Source: an uncultured Eubacterium sp.
GTDB lineage: Bacteria; Bacillota; Clostridia; Lachnospirales; Lachnospiraceae
Length of the DNA: 41,827 bases
Direction of reading: 5' to 3'
Assembly: GCA_900547255.1 (NCBI GenBank)
Contig: URGC01000005.1
Span: forward strand, 1-41,827
Of this stretch, positions 24,189 to 33,715 are shown piece by piece. Every line of letters starts with the position of its first letter. The stretch's first letter is position 1. The translations under genes were made by a program, and so were the position numbers. The notes beneath the pieces are model-generated. The model was given only the letters and a program-made list of their open reading frames with translations. It made no database searches and was not told the origin of the DNA.

Positions 24189-25217
24189 TTATGCTAACAT
24201 TTCGTTTAATTTACGAGCCTGATTATCCCAGCTGTACTTATCAAGTATCTTCTGTCCGTCAGATGTATGCTGTTCCAGTAACTGTCCAATATTGACATAT
24301 GGATCATCTGGTGATATATACACTGCTGAATCACCGAATATCTCCGGCAGGCTTGCCCTGTCTGATACAATTATCCTGCATCCTGTGCTGAGTGCCTCAA
24401 GCGGAGGTATTCCAAATCCCTCATAGTATGAAGGGAATATAAATGCCCTGCAATATATCATAAGCGACTTAATCTGTTCATCACTTGCAAATCCCACGTA
24501 GATGACATTCTTGCATTTGTGGCTCTCGATTATCCTCTCAAGATTCCTGCCTGCTATCACGAATGTATCGTCAGGATTAGCTTTAGCACATTCTAAAACC
24601 CAGTTGACATTCTTATTCTTATTAGGTGAACTTACTGTAAAAAAGTATTCTCCCTTAGTCAGCTTAAACTTATCAAGCACTGTATCATCAGTTTTCACGT
24701 TATTAAAATGCTGCCAGCCATTGCCGATTACAGTGATTTTATCTGCGGCTATCCCAAGCCTGTCCATAATCCTGCCCTTGGAAAACTCTGACACTGTAAT
24801 TATCTTGTCAGCTTTTTTCTTGATTCTTGCATATATGTTATTAAACCACGCAATCTCATCCTCTGGATAATCCTTAATCTGAGGGAATAAATCTTCACTC
24901 TCTGCATAACATACATCATGCAGGCACACAATTCCTCTTGGTGCTATCAAAGAGACCTCGTTACACAGATTGACTGGTATACGTCCTGTTCTTCTGGCAT
25001 AAAATCCGAACACTCCCTGTGTCCACATTTTAGAACTTCTCATAACAACTTTTCTGATATTCTTGTAGTCTGGGATATCCTTCACATCTGGCGGAATAAT
25101 AATCTCAATATCCTTGCCTTCACATATTTTATCCAGCGCAAGAACTATGTTATATGCATATCTGTCAACACCTGATGACATATGTGCCAAAAATCTTCCA
25201 TCTATGCAATATTTCAT
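24189..25217 (-). CDS. GT4 glycosyltransferase
   Basis: The start MKYCIDGRFLAHMSSGVDRY (ATG 25215-25217) follows GGGGAG by six bases; an ATG two codons earlier abuts the site. The 342 aa GT-B enzyme contains NLCNEVSL, IITVSEFSKGRI, VIGNGWQHFN and YEGFGIPPLEALSTGCRII. It is a paralogue of 29662-30750, which has the same NLCNEVSL and GNGWQHFN blocks. These two flank the ABC-transporter genes and probably use the same donor or build related linkages. Confidence 0.88.
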   Translation of the reverse strand: MKYCIDGRFLAHMSSGVDRYAYNIVLALDKICEGKDIEIIIPPDVKDIPDYKNIRKVVMRSSKMWTQGVFGFYARRTGRIPVNLCNEVSLIAPRGIVCLHDVCYAESEDLFPQIKDYPEDEIAWFNNIYARIKKKADKIITVSEFSKGRIMDRLGIAADKITVIGNGWQHFNNVKTDDTVLDKFKLTKGEYFFTVSSPNKNKNVNWVLECAKANPDDTFVIAGRNLERIIESHKCKNVIYVGFASDEQIKSLMIYCRAFIFPSYYEGFGIPPLEALSTGCRIIVSDRASLPEIFGDSAVYISPDDPYVNIGQLLEQHTSDGQKILDKYSWDNQARKLNEMLA

Positions 25218-25240
25218 AACCATCTCCCCTAAAAATGCTT

Positions 25241-26485
25241 CTACTGAATGTTCTTATCATCAAACTGCCAGCTATGTGGCATCCTCAAAACTCCCACATC
25301 ACTTACATTAGAAACAACTTCAAATCTCATAGCTTCCTTGTAGTAATCAACCGGATTGCCTTCGCCCCACTCAATCGTTATATCAACCCAGTACTCTCCG
25401 GGAATAAGCATTATGTTCTCAAGCTTTACTGTATAATGTCCATCTTTATCAATGTCAAAGTTACTGAATCTGTCAATTCTTGTATTCGTTCCATAACACC
25501 ACAAGCCATCACTTCTGAATATTCCGAACCCAAATACACCATCTGTAATCTTTTCATTGATATGGTAATTAAGATCAAGTGTTATGCTCTCACCTGTCCT
25601 GAATGTCTTCTGAACCTCACCGGCATCATTGAGCATTCTTATATCTGTGAACTGTGCCCTCTTATCTCCATATCTCTTGATAAGTCTCTCCTTGGCAGCC
25701 TTAGTCTCCTCACGGATTCTGTCTTTCTCTGCCTGATCCATTCTCTCCTTGTTCATATAATCAAGGTATTCAAGGTGGACATCCTTAGGAGTTCCATCCA
25801 TCTCAATATGACCTTCCTTAATCCAGATAGAACGGTCACATATCTGTTCAATCTGTCCAAGTGAATGTGATACAATTACGATAGTTGTTCCGGCAGCCTT
25901 GATTTCTCTCAACTTGTTAAAACATTTTGCCTGAAAGTTCGCATCACCAACCGCAAGAATCTCATCAATAAGAAGAATATCTGCATCAACATTGATTGCA
26001 ACTGAGAACGCAAGTCTCATATACATTCCTGATGAGTATGTTCTTACAGGATTATCTATGAATTCATTAAGTTCAGAAAATGCAATGATATCATCAAGTC
26101 TTGCATCTATCTCTTTCTTGTTAAGTCCGAATATCGCAGCGTTAGTGTAGATATTCTCACGTCCACTCATATCAGGATGAAATCCCGCACCAAGCTCGAT
26201 AAGGCTCGATACTCTTCCGCACATCTCGATATTGCCGCTGTTAGGATATATAATCTTAGTAAGAAGTTTAAGTGTTGTACTCTTACCACAGCCATTCTTG
26301 CCGATAAGACCTACCGCCTCACCCTTCTTGATTGAGAAGCTTATGTTATCAAGTACTGTTCTGTTCTCATATTTATTGCGCTTCCAGAATAATACCTTCT
26401 CTTTTAATTCACTTCCCTTGTCATAATATACCTTGAAATGCTTGGTAACATTATTTACCTCTATGGCGTTGTTTTGATCTCTCAT
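25241..26485 (-). CDS. wzt: Polysaccharide ABC transporter ATP-binding protein with Wzt-type C-terminal domain
   Basis: ATG 26483-26485 (MRDQNNAIEVNNVTKHFKVY) follows TGGAGG with good spacing; the frame opens four codons earlier. The 414 aa protein has Walker A GLIGKNGCGKST (to residue 70), signature YSSGMYMRLAFS (150-161), Walker B ADILLIDE (168-175) and the switch histidine in IVIVSHSLGQIEQIC. Residues about 270-414 form a beta-rich extension (FRTGESITLDLNYHI, VFGFGIFRSDG, LENIMLIPGEYWVDI) like the Wzt carbohydrate-binding domain that recognises a finished chain end before export. TagH-type ATPases lack this domain. It pairs with the permease upstream. Confidence 0.93.
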   Translation of the reverse strand: MRDQNNAIEVNNVTKHFKVYYDKGSELKEKVLFWKRNKYENRTVLDNISFSIKKGEAVGLIGKNGCGKSTTLKLLTKIIYPNSGNIEMCGRVSSLIELGAGFHPDMSGRENIYTNAAIFGLNKKEIDARLDDIIAFSELNEFIDNPVRTYSSGMYMRLAFSVAINVDADILLIDEILAVGDANFQAKCFNKLREIKAAGTTIVIVSHSLGQIEQICDRSIWIKEGHIEMDGTPKDVHLEYLDYMNKERMDQAEKDRIREETKAAKERLIKRYGDKRAQFTDIRMLNDAGEVQKTFRTGESITLDLNYHINEKITDGVFGFGIFRSDGLWCYGTNTRIDRFSNFDIDKDGHYTVKLENIMLIPGEYWVDITIEWGEGNPVDYYKEAMRFEVVSNVSDVGVLRMPHSWQFDDKNIQ

Positions 26486-26511
26486 CTTATCCTCCATATT
26501 GCATACGCAAA

Positions 26512-27288
26512 CTAAAAGTTCTCTGCAAATCCCTTCTGAAGCTTGTTAAAGCAGAAGAAGCCAAGTGCAATGAATATTATTCCTATACCAAGTACATACA
26601 GCAAAGACATAAGATGTGGTATCTCTTTGTAGTAAAGTATCTGTCTGTACATCTCTGTTATCGGTGTCATAGGGTTTGCCTTGAATATTGGCAGAGCCCA
26701 GTCTGGAACCATCTCGCTTCCGTACATAACTGGTGTCATATACTGTAATGCCATTGTCACAATGCCTAGAATGTACTGTAAATCCCTAAAGTACACTGTA
26801 AGTGCAGCAACTATCATAGCAATTCCCAGGCACAATATGTACTCAACAATCATAACTATAGGCAGACACAACAAAGCGATAGGATTAACGCCTCTTCCAG
26901 ATATAATCAGAACTACGAATATGACTATAAATGTAAGCATCATATTCACAAATCCGCTCGTAACTGTAGCTATAGGCATAACCTCTCTTGGGAAATATAT
27001 CTTCTTAATCATGTCTTTTTCTCTGATAATAGATATAGAACCATCCTGGACACTTGATGCAAAGAACATCCAAGGCACCAATGCAACGAATAAGAACAGA
27101 TAATACTGCTCATATCCAGCTCTCATAATAATCGAGAAAACCATTGTAAATACAAGAAGCTGAAGCAATGGATTGATGAATGTCCATAAGAATCCAAGAA
27201 CTGACCCCTTATATCTTCCCCTCAGGTCTCTCTTTACAAGGCTTATTATCATCTCCCTGTACTCGTATAACTCATTTAAATGTTTCAC
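26512..27288 (-). CDS. wzm: Polysaccharide ABC transporter permease (Wzm/TagG type)
   Basis: A 258 aa ABC-2-type permease with six hydrophobic spans and the family's N-terminal motif LVKRDLRGRYKGSVLGFLW followed by NPLLQLLVFTMVFS. The start codon is GTG (27286-27288), preceded by GGAGG at seven bases. It exports undecaprenyl-diphosphate-linked glycan together with the ATPase encoded just downstream (26 bp gap). Confidence 0.94.
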   Translation of the reverse strand: MKHLNELYEYREMIISLVKRDLRGRYKGSVLGFLWTFINPLLQLLVFTMVFSIIMRAGYEQYYLFLFVALVPWMFFASSVQDGSISIIREKDMIKKIYFPREVMPIATVTSGFVNMMLTFIVIFVVLIISGRGVNPIALLCLPIVMIVEYILCLGIAMIVAALTVYFRDLQYILGIVTMALQYMTPVMYGSEMVPDWALPIFKANPMTPITEMYRQILYYKEIPHLMSLLYVLGIGIIFIALGFFCFNKLQKGFAENF

Positions 27289-27311
27289 TTGTTTTCCTCC
27301 AATGTATCACT

Positions 27312-28574
27312 TTATTGGTTAATAACATTAAGTCTGTCTCTTACAAATGTCGATGACTGCTCCATCGACAGATTTCCATGCACATATTCACGCGCATTAC
27401 TTTTTATTATACCATAAAATTCCTTATCATCAAATAATCTTCTCATAAAGGCTGCTGCCTTATCACTGTCTGCCTCTGCCCACCTGTATCCTTTCTTGAA
27501 TGGTGGATAGTCCTTCTCTAGTTCTACCATTCTGTAATCAACCATACAGGCACAGCTCTCATTCATGAACTGTGTAGTTGCAGACCACGCCGTTGCTATA
27601 ACCGGCGTGCCAAGCACCATCGCCTCGGCACATATAAGCCCGAAGCCTTCTGCCCTGTGAAGTGACACGAACACGTCAACACACTTTATAAGGCTGTTGA
27701 CTTCCATTCTTGACATATTTTTATCAATAAAATATATATTGTCATATCCTTCTGTCAGGCTCTTAATATACTCAATATCTGCATCACTGTTTGCTTTCAG
27801 CTTAACTACAAGTCCGACTTCCCTGTTATCTGATTTAAATGCCTTCTTAAAGCTCTCTATCACCTTGCCCGGATTCTTCCTTGGTGCACCACTTCCGCCA
27901 TCATACATCATCATGTATAAGAATCTGTCCTCCGGCAGACCGAAGTATTTTCTGTCATACTGCTCATCTGCCTTGGCTGTAACCGGGTAAGCAACCGTAT
28001 ATACCGGCTTTTCTGTATATTTTTTGAATATCTTATTCTCAAAATCAGATGGAACCCACAGCTCATCTATCAGGTTAAACGCCGGCATCCACTCTTCGGG
28101 AAAATCTTCCATCTCCCAGAGCCAGAAGCCTATATTATAATGTCTGTCAAAGAACTCTTTTCCCAAATCCATGAATGCAACTGCCATCTCACTTGCATTG
28201 ATATGGAATATGTTGATACTGTATTTTAACTTGTCCTGAATCTTATCATCACACGAATGGTCTGACATATTCATTCCCGGTGGCACATAATAATTATATA
28301 TAAGATTAGGCACACCGGCGGCATCAAGAATTGATGACACATATCTCATGCTCTGTCCAAGCCCTGTGTCCACCCTGATATCTCCTATAAGGTTAACCCC
28401 GAATGGAAATGCATCCTTGTCGAATCCCTCTATATCTATCTGCGCAATGCTTCTTGCCTCACGGTTAATCATTCCCGCCTTGACCTTTGACAATACACTC
28501 TTAGGTATACATCTTACAAGAACCGGACGAAGCTTCTCTGCTCCTTTTAGAACCATCTTTGACAGCCCGCTCAT
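27312..28574 (-). CDS. GT4 glycosyltransferase
   Basis: A 420 aa GT-B enzyme with GVNLIGDIRVDTGLGQSMRY at the start of the acceptor domain, NIGFWLWEMEDFPEEW, LWVPSDFENKIF and AEGFGLICAEAMVLGTPVI as the donor motif. The GxxGxGQxxR opening and the WxWExxxFP segment are typical of mannosyl-/rhamnosyl-transferases found with ABC-exported O-antigens. About 45 residues of basic, non-conserved N-terminus precede the domain. It follows the previous GT4 stop by two bases, and its ribosome binding site overlaps that stop. Confidence 0.88.
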   Translation of the reverse strand: MSGLSKMVLKGAEKLRPVLVRCIPKSVLSKVKAGMINREARSIAQIDIEGFDKDAFPFGVNLIGDIRVDTGLGQSMRYVSSILDAAGVPNLIYNYYVPPGMNMSDHSCDDKIQDKLKYSINIFHINASEMAVAFMDLGKEFFDRHYNIGFWLWEMEDFPEEWMPAFNLIDELWVPSDFENKIFKKYTEKPVYTVAYPVTAKADEQYDRKYFGLPEDRFLYMMMYDGGSGAPRKNPGKVIESFKKAFKSDNREVGLVVKLKANSDADIEYIKSLTEGYDNIYFIDKNMSRMEVNSLIKCVDVFVSLHRAEGFGLICAEAMVLGTPVIATAWSATTQFMNESCACMVDYRMVELEKDYPPFKKGYRWAEADSDKAAAFMRRLFDDKEFYGIIKSNAREYVHGNLSMEQSSTFVRDRLNVINQ

Positions 28575-28576
28575 AT

Positions 28577-29665
28577 CTATCTGTTCTCCATTATAAAATC
28601 ATAAACTGTTTTACCCAGCTTCTCAGGTGCATACCTGTCCACTGTCTCCTTGTAGGACTCCTCATCAACAACGCTGTTATATCCAAAAAGAATCCTGCTA
28701 AGATTATCTATCTGTTCCTTCTCACCACAATTAATATCAAATGTATTGATATTACCCTGTGCTATCTCATCAAATATCGGAAGATTGCTTGCTATAATAG
28801 GCTTGTTAAATTTCATGACCTCAATAACAGGCATGCCAAATCCCTCTGCCTTAGATGGGAATACAAATGCAGACATTTTTGAATATAACTCATGCTTCTT
28901 ATCATGGCTTATATAATCAAGATAAGTTATATTGCCATCCTCCTCTATCGCAGAAGCAACAAGCTGTCTTATATCCTCCTCCTGCATCTTGCCGGCAAGA
29001 ACCAGCTTCTTGTCTCCACCATCTGCGCGGTATCTTCTATATCCTTTAATCAGAAGGTCTACGCCTTTTCTCTTCTCCATATTGCCGACATACAGAAAAT
29101 ATCCCTCATCACTGCAAGCCCACTCGTCCTTCAATGGATTCGATATTATATATGCATTGCAGTTAGTAATATTCCTGCTTCTAGGAAAATATTTTTCCGT
29201 TGTCATCTTTGTCTGCATCGAATTATATAGAATCATGTCCGTATTTTTCAATGTCTTTGAAAGTCCATGTCTGAAATACAGGCTGTATACTCTGCCAAAA
29301 TACTCGACATATTCTATAGGGAACATGTCATGTACTGTTATCATTGTCTTAAAGTTACCTTTAAGCTTAATAGGAATAACTGTATTGACTTCCCAGAATA
29401 TATCCGGTTTCACCTTATCAAGAACACTCTGCACGTATGAGAAGTATGAATATACTCCCGCACTACGATACACCTGCTTTCCCTGTGTATACACTTCTAT
29501 TCCATGTTTCTGGAAAAACTTAATATATTCACTCTCTGCAACATCTGATATAAGAACGAATTCCAAACCTTCATACTTAATAAGCTGCTTCAAAAAATCA
29601 TTAAGATACATGCCAACGCCGCTTGGTCTGCTGCCAAGTGTTCTGGCATCAATCGCTATCTTCAT
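28577..29665 (-). CDS. GT4 glycosyltransferase
   Basis: ATG 29663-29665 (MKIAIDARTLGSRPSGVGMY) overlaps the previous stop codon by four bases (ATGA) and is preceded by AGGGAGG. The 362 aa GT-B protein carries VHDMFPIEYVEYFG, FLYVGNMEKRKGVDLLIKGY and AEGFGMPVIEVMKFNKPII. Translational coupling with the upstream GT4 is likely. Confidence 0.88.
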   Translation of the reverse strand: MKIAIDARTLGSRPSGVGMYLNDFLKQLIKYEGLEFVLISDVAESEYIKFFQKHGIEVYTQGKQVYRSAGVYSYFSYVQSVLDKVKPDIFWEVNTVIPIKLKGNFKTMITVHDMFPIEYVEYFGRVYSLYFRHGLSKTLKNTDMILYNSMQTKMTTEKYFPRSRNITNCNAYIISNPLKDEWACSDEGYFLYVGNMEKRKGVDLLIKGYRRYRADGGDKKLVLAGKMQEEDIRQLVASAIEEDGNITYLDYISHDKKHELYSKMSAFVFPSKAEGFGMPVIEVMKFNKPIIASNLPIFDEIAQGNINTFDINCGEKEQIDNLSRILFGYNSVVDEESYKETVDRYAPEKLGKTVYDFIMENR

Positions 29666-30750
29666 ACAGCCTCCCTGTCCATACATTCACACAGCTTCTT
29701 AGCTGATTCAAGCCATGAATGTTTTTTTAATACCTCTATAACACGTTCCTCATCAAGATACCAGCCATCAACCAGTGAATCCAGATTAACTGCCGGATTA
29801 TTACAATTGATGTATTTCGCCACATCCTCATATATCTCATGCAGTACCGGTATATCACCAAGCACTACCCTGGCTCCCATACACAAGGCTTCCATAGGTG
29901 GTATTCCAAAGCCTTCATAAGTTGAAGGGAACAGGAATGCCTTGCAATACTTCATAAGTGCCCTTGCCGTGGCATCTGACACATATCCTACATACACAAC
30001 ATTAGGATATTTTGTTATATCTGACTTATCTCCCAGCGATTTTCCTGCAATAACATATGTCGAATGTGGATTGTTCTTAGCATTCTGCGCTATCCAGCTA
30101 AGATTCTTGTTAGGCGCAAGTGATGCCATGTAGAAATAATAACTGCCACGCTTAATCCTGCTCGCATACTGGTCAAATATATGCTCATCTATATTGTCCG
30201 TGTTAAAATGCTGCCATCCATTACCCGCAACAATTATGTCCGGATTTTTCAATCTGTAATTATCAAGTATCTCTTTCTTGGAGAACTCACTTACTGTTAT
30301 AACCGCATCTGCTTTCTTAAATGCAGTGCAATACATAAGCTTTCTGAACAATATCTCATGCCAGTCTCCCGGTTCTGTGAAAAATCCCGGATGTGTCTTG
30401 AAGGCTATATCATGCACAACAGCTATGCCATTCTTCATGAATAAAGACACTTCATTGCACAGATATACTGGCTTTGCATGTTCCTTTTTAACATATCTGT
30501 TAAAATCTATCTGGTCCCATTTTCTTCCTGCCACACCATCTATGACAACAATCTTTATATTGCTGTACAATGCCTGATATTTGCTGACAAACACAGATGT
30601 ACCGACACTGTCAGTTGACGGCATGACAATCTCTACTTCATATGGCTTATCTTTTATTAACTTGTCTAACTGAGCTGTAATCTCTCTCGCATAACGCTGC
30701 ACACCAAGCACAGAACCATACAGGAAATTACCATTAATAACGTATTTCAT
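29662..30750 (-). CDS. GT4 glycosyltransferase
   Basis: ATG 30748-30750 (MKYVINGNFLYGSVLGVQRY) has TGGAGG seven bases upstream; the frame extends two codons further to a GTG. The 362 aa enzyme shares LCNEVSL, AVITVSEFSKKEI, VAGNGWQHFN and YEGFGIPPMEALCMGARVV with the protein at 24189-25217, so the two are duplicates within one locus. Substrate unknown. Confidence 0.88.
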   Translation of the reverse strand: MKYVINGNFLYGSVLGVQRYAREITAQLDKLIKDKPYEVEIVMPSTDSVGTSVFVSKYQALYSNIKIVVIDGVAGRKWDQIDFNRYVKKEHAKPVYLCNEVSLFMKNGIAVVHDIAFKTHPGFFTEPGDWHEILFRKLMYCTAFKKADAVITVSEFSKKEILDNYRLKNPDIIVAGNGWQHFNTDNIDEHIFDQYASRIKRGSYYFYMASLAPNKNLSWIAQNAKNNPHSTYVIAGKSLGDKSDITKYPNVVYVGYVSDATARALMKYCKAFLFPSTYEGFGIPPMEALCMGARVVLGDIPVLHEIYEDVAKYINCNNPAVNLDSLVDGWYLDEERVIEVLKKHSWLESAKKLCECMDREAV

Positions 30751-30765
30751 CCACACGCCTCCAGA

Positions 30766-32631
30766 TTAATGCTTAGGTCTATATGTTGGAACCATCTCTT
30801 TAATATATTCACGCACATCCTTCTCTGACTCTGAATATGCGATTTCTTTGATTGTCTCAAGCTTGTCCTCAAAGCCTTCTTTGTCAAATTCTATAGGCTT
30901 TCCAATGTGAATAAGCTTGTTAGCTGTATCCTGAAGTCCCTCTTCATCCATAAGGAGTTCCTCATAGAGCTTCTCGCCTGGACGAAGGCCTGTATATTTA
31001 ATCTCCATGTCAACGCCAAGTGTATATCCTGACAGTCTGATAAGATTCTTTGCGAGGTCATCTATCTTTACAGGATCACCCATATCAAGAATGAATATCT
31101 CACCGCCCTTGGCATATGCCCCCGCCTGAATAACAAGCGATACTGCCTCTGGAATTGTCATAAAGTATCTTATAATATCAGGATGTGTTACTGTTACAGG
31201 GCCACCTGCCTCAATCTGCTTCTTAAAAAGCGGAATAACTGAACCATTGCTTCCCAGTACATTACCAAATCTTACTGCAACAAATTCTGTGGCTGATTTT
31301 TCGTTGAAATACTGTATTATCATCTCACAGATTCTCTTAGTCGCACCCATTACGTTAGTTGGATTAACTGCCTTATCTGTGCTTATCATAACGAAACGTT
31401 TCACGTTATATTTATCAGCCATTCTTGCAACATTCAGTGTTCCTATTACATTGTTCTTAACGGCTTCATTAGGGCTGTCCTCCATAAGAGGAACATGCTT
31501 GTGTGCCGCTGCATGATATACAATGTCAGGTCTGTAATTGTCAAATATCCATTCAAGTCTGCTTGTATTCCTTACAGAACCTATAAGTGTGACAACATCT
31601 GCATATGGATAATCTCTTTTAAGCTCCTGTTGTATATCGTAAGCACTGTTTTCATATATATCAAATATAATAAGTCTTTTAAGACCATGCTTTACAAGCT
31701 GACGGCATAACTCTGAACCAATGGAACCGCCGCCTCCAGTTACAAGCACTGTCTTGCCTGAGACATATCCCATAATAGATTCAAGGTCAACATTAATAGG
31801 GTCTCTGCCAAGAAGGTCAGCCACATCAACATTTCTGATATCCTTGACATTAATCTCACCATCCATCATCTGGTATACACCAGGAATTATCTTTAAGTTA
31901 CAAGGTGTCTCCTTACATATGTTAAGGATTTCCCTCTTAGCCTTAGTAGATGCTGATGGAATTGCAAATATTATCTCATCAACCTCATAATATCTCGCAT
32001 ATTCCTTAATATTATTCCTGTTACCGACAACCTTGACACCTCGTATAAATTTGCCAATCTTCTGCGGGTCATCATCAATAATCGCAACAACCTTGGAATT
32101 ATCGAGATATCTTGAATTGGCAATCTCTCTCATAAGTACATTAGTTGCCTCACCAGCACCGATAATCATAATGTTAATCTGCTCTGATGTATGTCTGTAA
32201 TTCTGGATTAATGTTCTTATAATTCTGTACATGAATCTGCTTGTACACATGGCAACTGTCATGAATACACCGGCAGTAAAATAGCATGACCTTGGAAGCA
32301 TCTTGCCCCATATCGCTGTCAGCGCAAGATATGCAATCTCCGCAGTTATACATGCCTCAACTATCTTGTACAGCTCCGCAATACTCGCATACTGCCATAA
32401 GCTGTGATACATTCTGAAAAACCAGAATATAATAAGCGTAATTATAGTGAATAATAACCATGTCGCCTTATAGTTATCTATATACTGAGGCTCAATCAAT
32501 GCTATATTCACATCAAATCTCATAACCAATGCAAGAATAATGCTTCCATTAATCAGGACTATATCCGTTATGATAAGAAAAAATCTTCTTACCAGTAACT
32601 GCAATTTATCTTTCCTTGTCTCTTCCATCAT
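30766..32631 (-). CDS. Membrane-bound CapD/PglF-type UDP-HexNAc 4,6-dehydratase
   Basis: A 621 aa protein with four N-terminal membrane spans (about residues 15-140), a first nucleotide-binding fold (IMIIGAGEATNVLMREI, 154-170) and a second, catalytic SDR domain with VLVTGGGGSIGSELCRQL (295-312), ISTDKAVNPTNVMGATKR (416-433) and YAKGGEIFILDMGDPV. In this subfamily the usual active-site Tyr is replaced by Met (M428) with K432 conserved, as in PglF. It should convert UDP-GlcNAc to UDP-4-keto-6-deoxy-HexNAc. The start has AAAGGAG before it and overlaps the GT2 gene by 26 bases. The aminotransferase at 34422-35615 would give the 4-amino sugar. Confidence 0.94.
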   Translation of the reverse strand: MMEETRKDKLQLLVRRFFLIITDIVLINGSIILALVMRFDVNIALIEPQYIDNYKATWLLFTIITLIIFWFFRMYHSLWQYASIAELYKIVEACITAEIAYLALTAIWGKMLPRSCYFTAGVFMTVAMCTSRFMYRIIRTLIQNYRHTSEQINIMIIGAGEATNVLMREIANSRYLDNSKVVAIIDDDPQKIGKFIRGVKVVGNRNNIKEYARYYEVDEIIFAIPSASTKAKREILNICKETPCNLKIIPGVYQMMDGEINVKDIRNVDVADLLGRDPINVDLESIMGYVSGKTVLVTGGGGSIGSELCRQLVKHGLKRLIIFDIYENSAYDIQQELKRDYPYADVVTLIGSVRNTSRLEWIFDNYRPDIVYHAAAHKHVPLMEDSPNEAVKNNVIGTLNVARMADKYNVKRFVMISTDKAVNPTNVMGATKRICEMIIQYFNEKSATEFVAVRFGNVLGSNGSVIPLFKKQIEAGGPVTVTHPDIIRYFMTIPEAVSLVIQAGAYAKGGEIFILDMGDPVKIDDLAKNLIRLSGYTLGVDMEIKYTGLRPGEKLYEELLMDEEGLQDTANKLIHIGKPIEFDKEGFEDKLETIKEIAYSESEKDVREYIKEMVPTYRPKH

Positions 32632-33679
32632 TGGACTCCTTTTTCAATATTCCCGCAAGGGTTCCCACGCCATAACTTACATGAAGCATAAGAAATAATG
32701 CTGGCAGTGCTATATTGGTCTTATTGCGCTTCTTGCCAGCACCTATGGCTGCCACAACTGACATAACTACAGCCAGCACCCCATACGCTCCCCACATAAG
32801 CTTTGTAAGGAATTTAATTATATTGCCAAGCTTTTTTATGAACATGCTGTATCGTCCTGCCAGCCCGGTAAACACCAGACCTATAGCCGACAAACCGATG
32901 GCACTCACAAATGCAAACGGCACAAAATGATACACTGATAAACATTTTGGACACTTCTTTGCCGTTATGCCTATCCAGTATCCATTAGAATACTTCTGTT
33001 TGAGCATCTTAGGCAGACTGCTTCTTATGTGCTGGTAAGACACAATATCCGGGTCAAAGCACAGCTTGAAGCCCGCCTCCCTCATGCGGTAATGAATCTC
33101 ATTATCCTCAGTTCTTACAAGCTCCTCGTTAAAGCCGCCTATCTTGTCGAATACTTTCCTTCTGTATGCCCCATGAAACAGTGATTTCACGTATGTCTTT
33201 CCCGGATTGTTCCTGTATGGTGCAATGCTTGAGCCAAACATGCTGTTCTCTGCAAGCAGAAGTGTCTCTTTCCATGGTGTAGACTCATCTAATATAGCCG
33301 GTCTTATGCCACCGCAGACATCCTCGCCGCTCTCAAGCACCTTTATATTCTTGCTGACAAAATCGCTTGGAATCTCAGCATGGGCATCAACTTTGATTAT
33401 CACATCGCATTTATACTCTGCCAGAGCCACATTCCATCCACTTGGAAGTGTCTTTTTAGGGTTATCAAGCACAACAATTCTCTTGAATGGACTATCAAGC
33501 CTGCTGTTATTATCAGCATATTCCTGCATTATATCTTTCGTATTATCTGTTGAAGCCCCGTCAACCAGAATAACTTCACAAAGATTATGACCATAATCCT
33601 GACTGCTGATACAATCAAGTATGGTTCTAATCGATTTTTCCTCATTATACGCAATTACACATATGGTACATGTAAGCAT
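32606..33679 (-). CDS. GT2 glycosyltransferase with C-terminal membrane spans (ExoA-like)
   Basis: A 357 aa protein with a GT-A fold: CVIAYNEEKSIRTILDCI, VDGASTDNT, KVDAHAE as the DxD-type metal site and RTEDNEIHYRMREAG near the acceptor site. Three to four hydrophobic spans follow residue 245, as in ExoA-type enzymes that extend lipid-linked sugars. The ribosome binding site is weak (GAGTG). It lies between the phosphoglycosyl transferase and the dehydratase and probably adds the second sugar. Confidence 0.88.
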   Translation of the reverse strand: MLTCTICVIAYNEEKSIRTILDCISSQDYGHNLCEVILVDGASTDNTKDIMQEYADNNSRLDSPFKRIVVLDNPKKTLPSGWNVALAEYKCDVIIKVDAHAEIPSDFVSKNIKVLESGEDVCGGIRPAILDESTPWKETLLLAENSMFGSSIAPYRNNPGKTYVKSLFHGAYRRKVFDKIGGFNEELVRTEDNEIHYRMREAGFKLCFDPDIVSYQHIRSSLPKMLKQKYSNGYWIGITAKKCPKCLSVYHFVPFAFVSAIGLSAIGLVFTGLAGRYSMFIKKLGNIIKFLTKLMWGAYGVLAVVMSVVAAIGAGKKRNKTNIALPALFLMLHVSYGVGTLAGILKKESNDGRDKER

Positions 33680-33715
33680 TGTATTTCACTCTTTCTGTCA
33701 CATGCAGCCATATGA

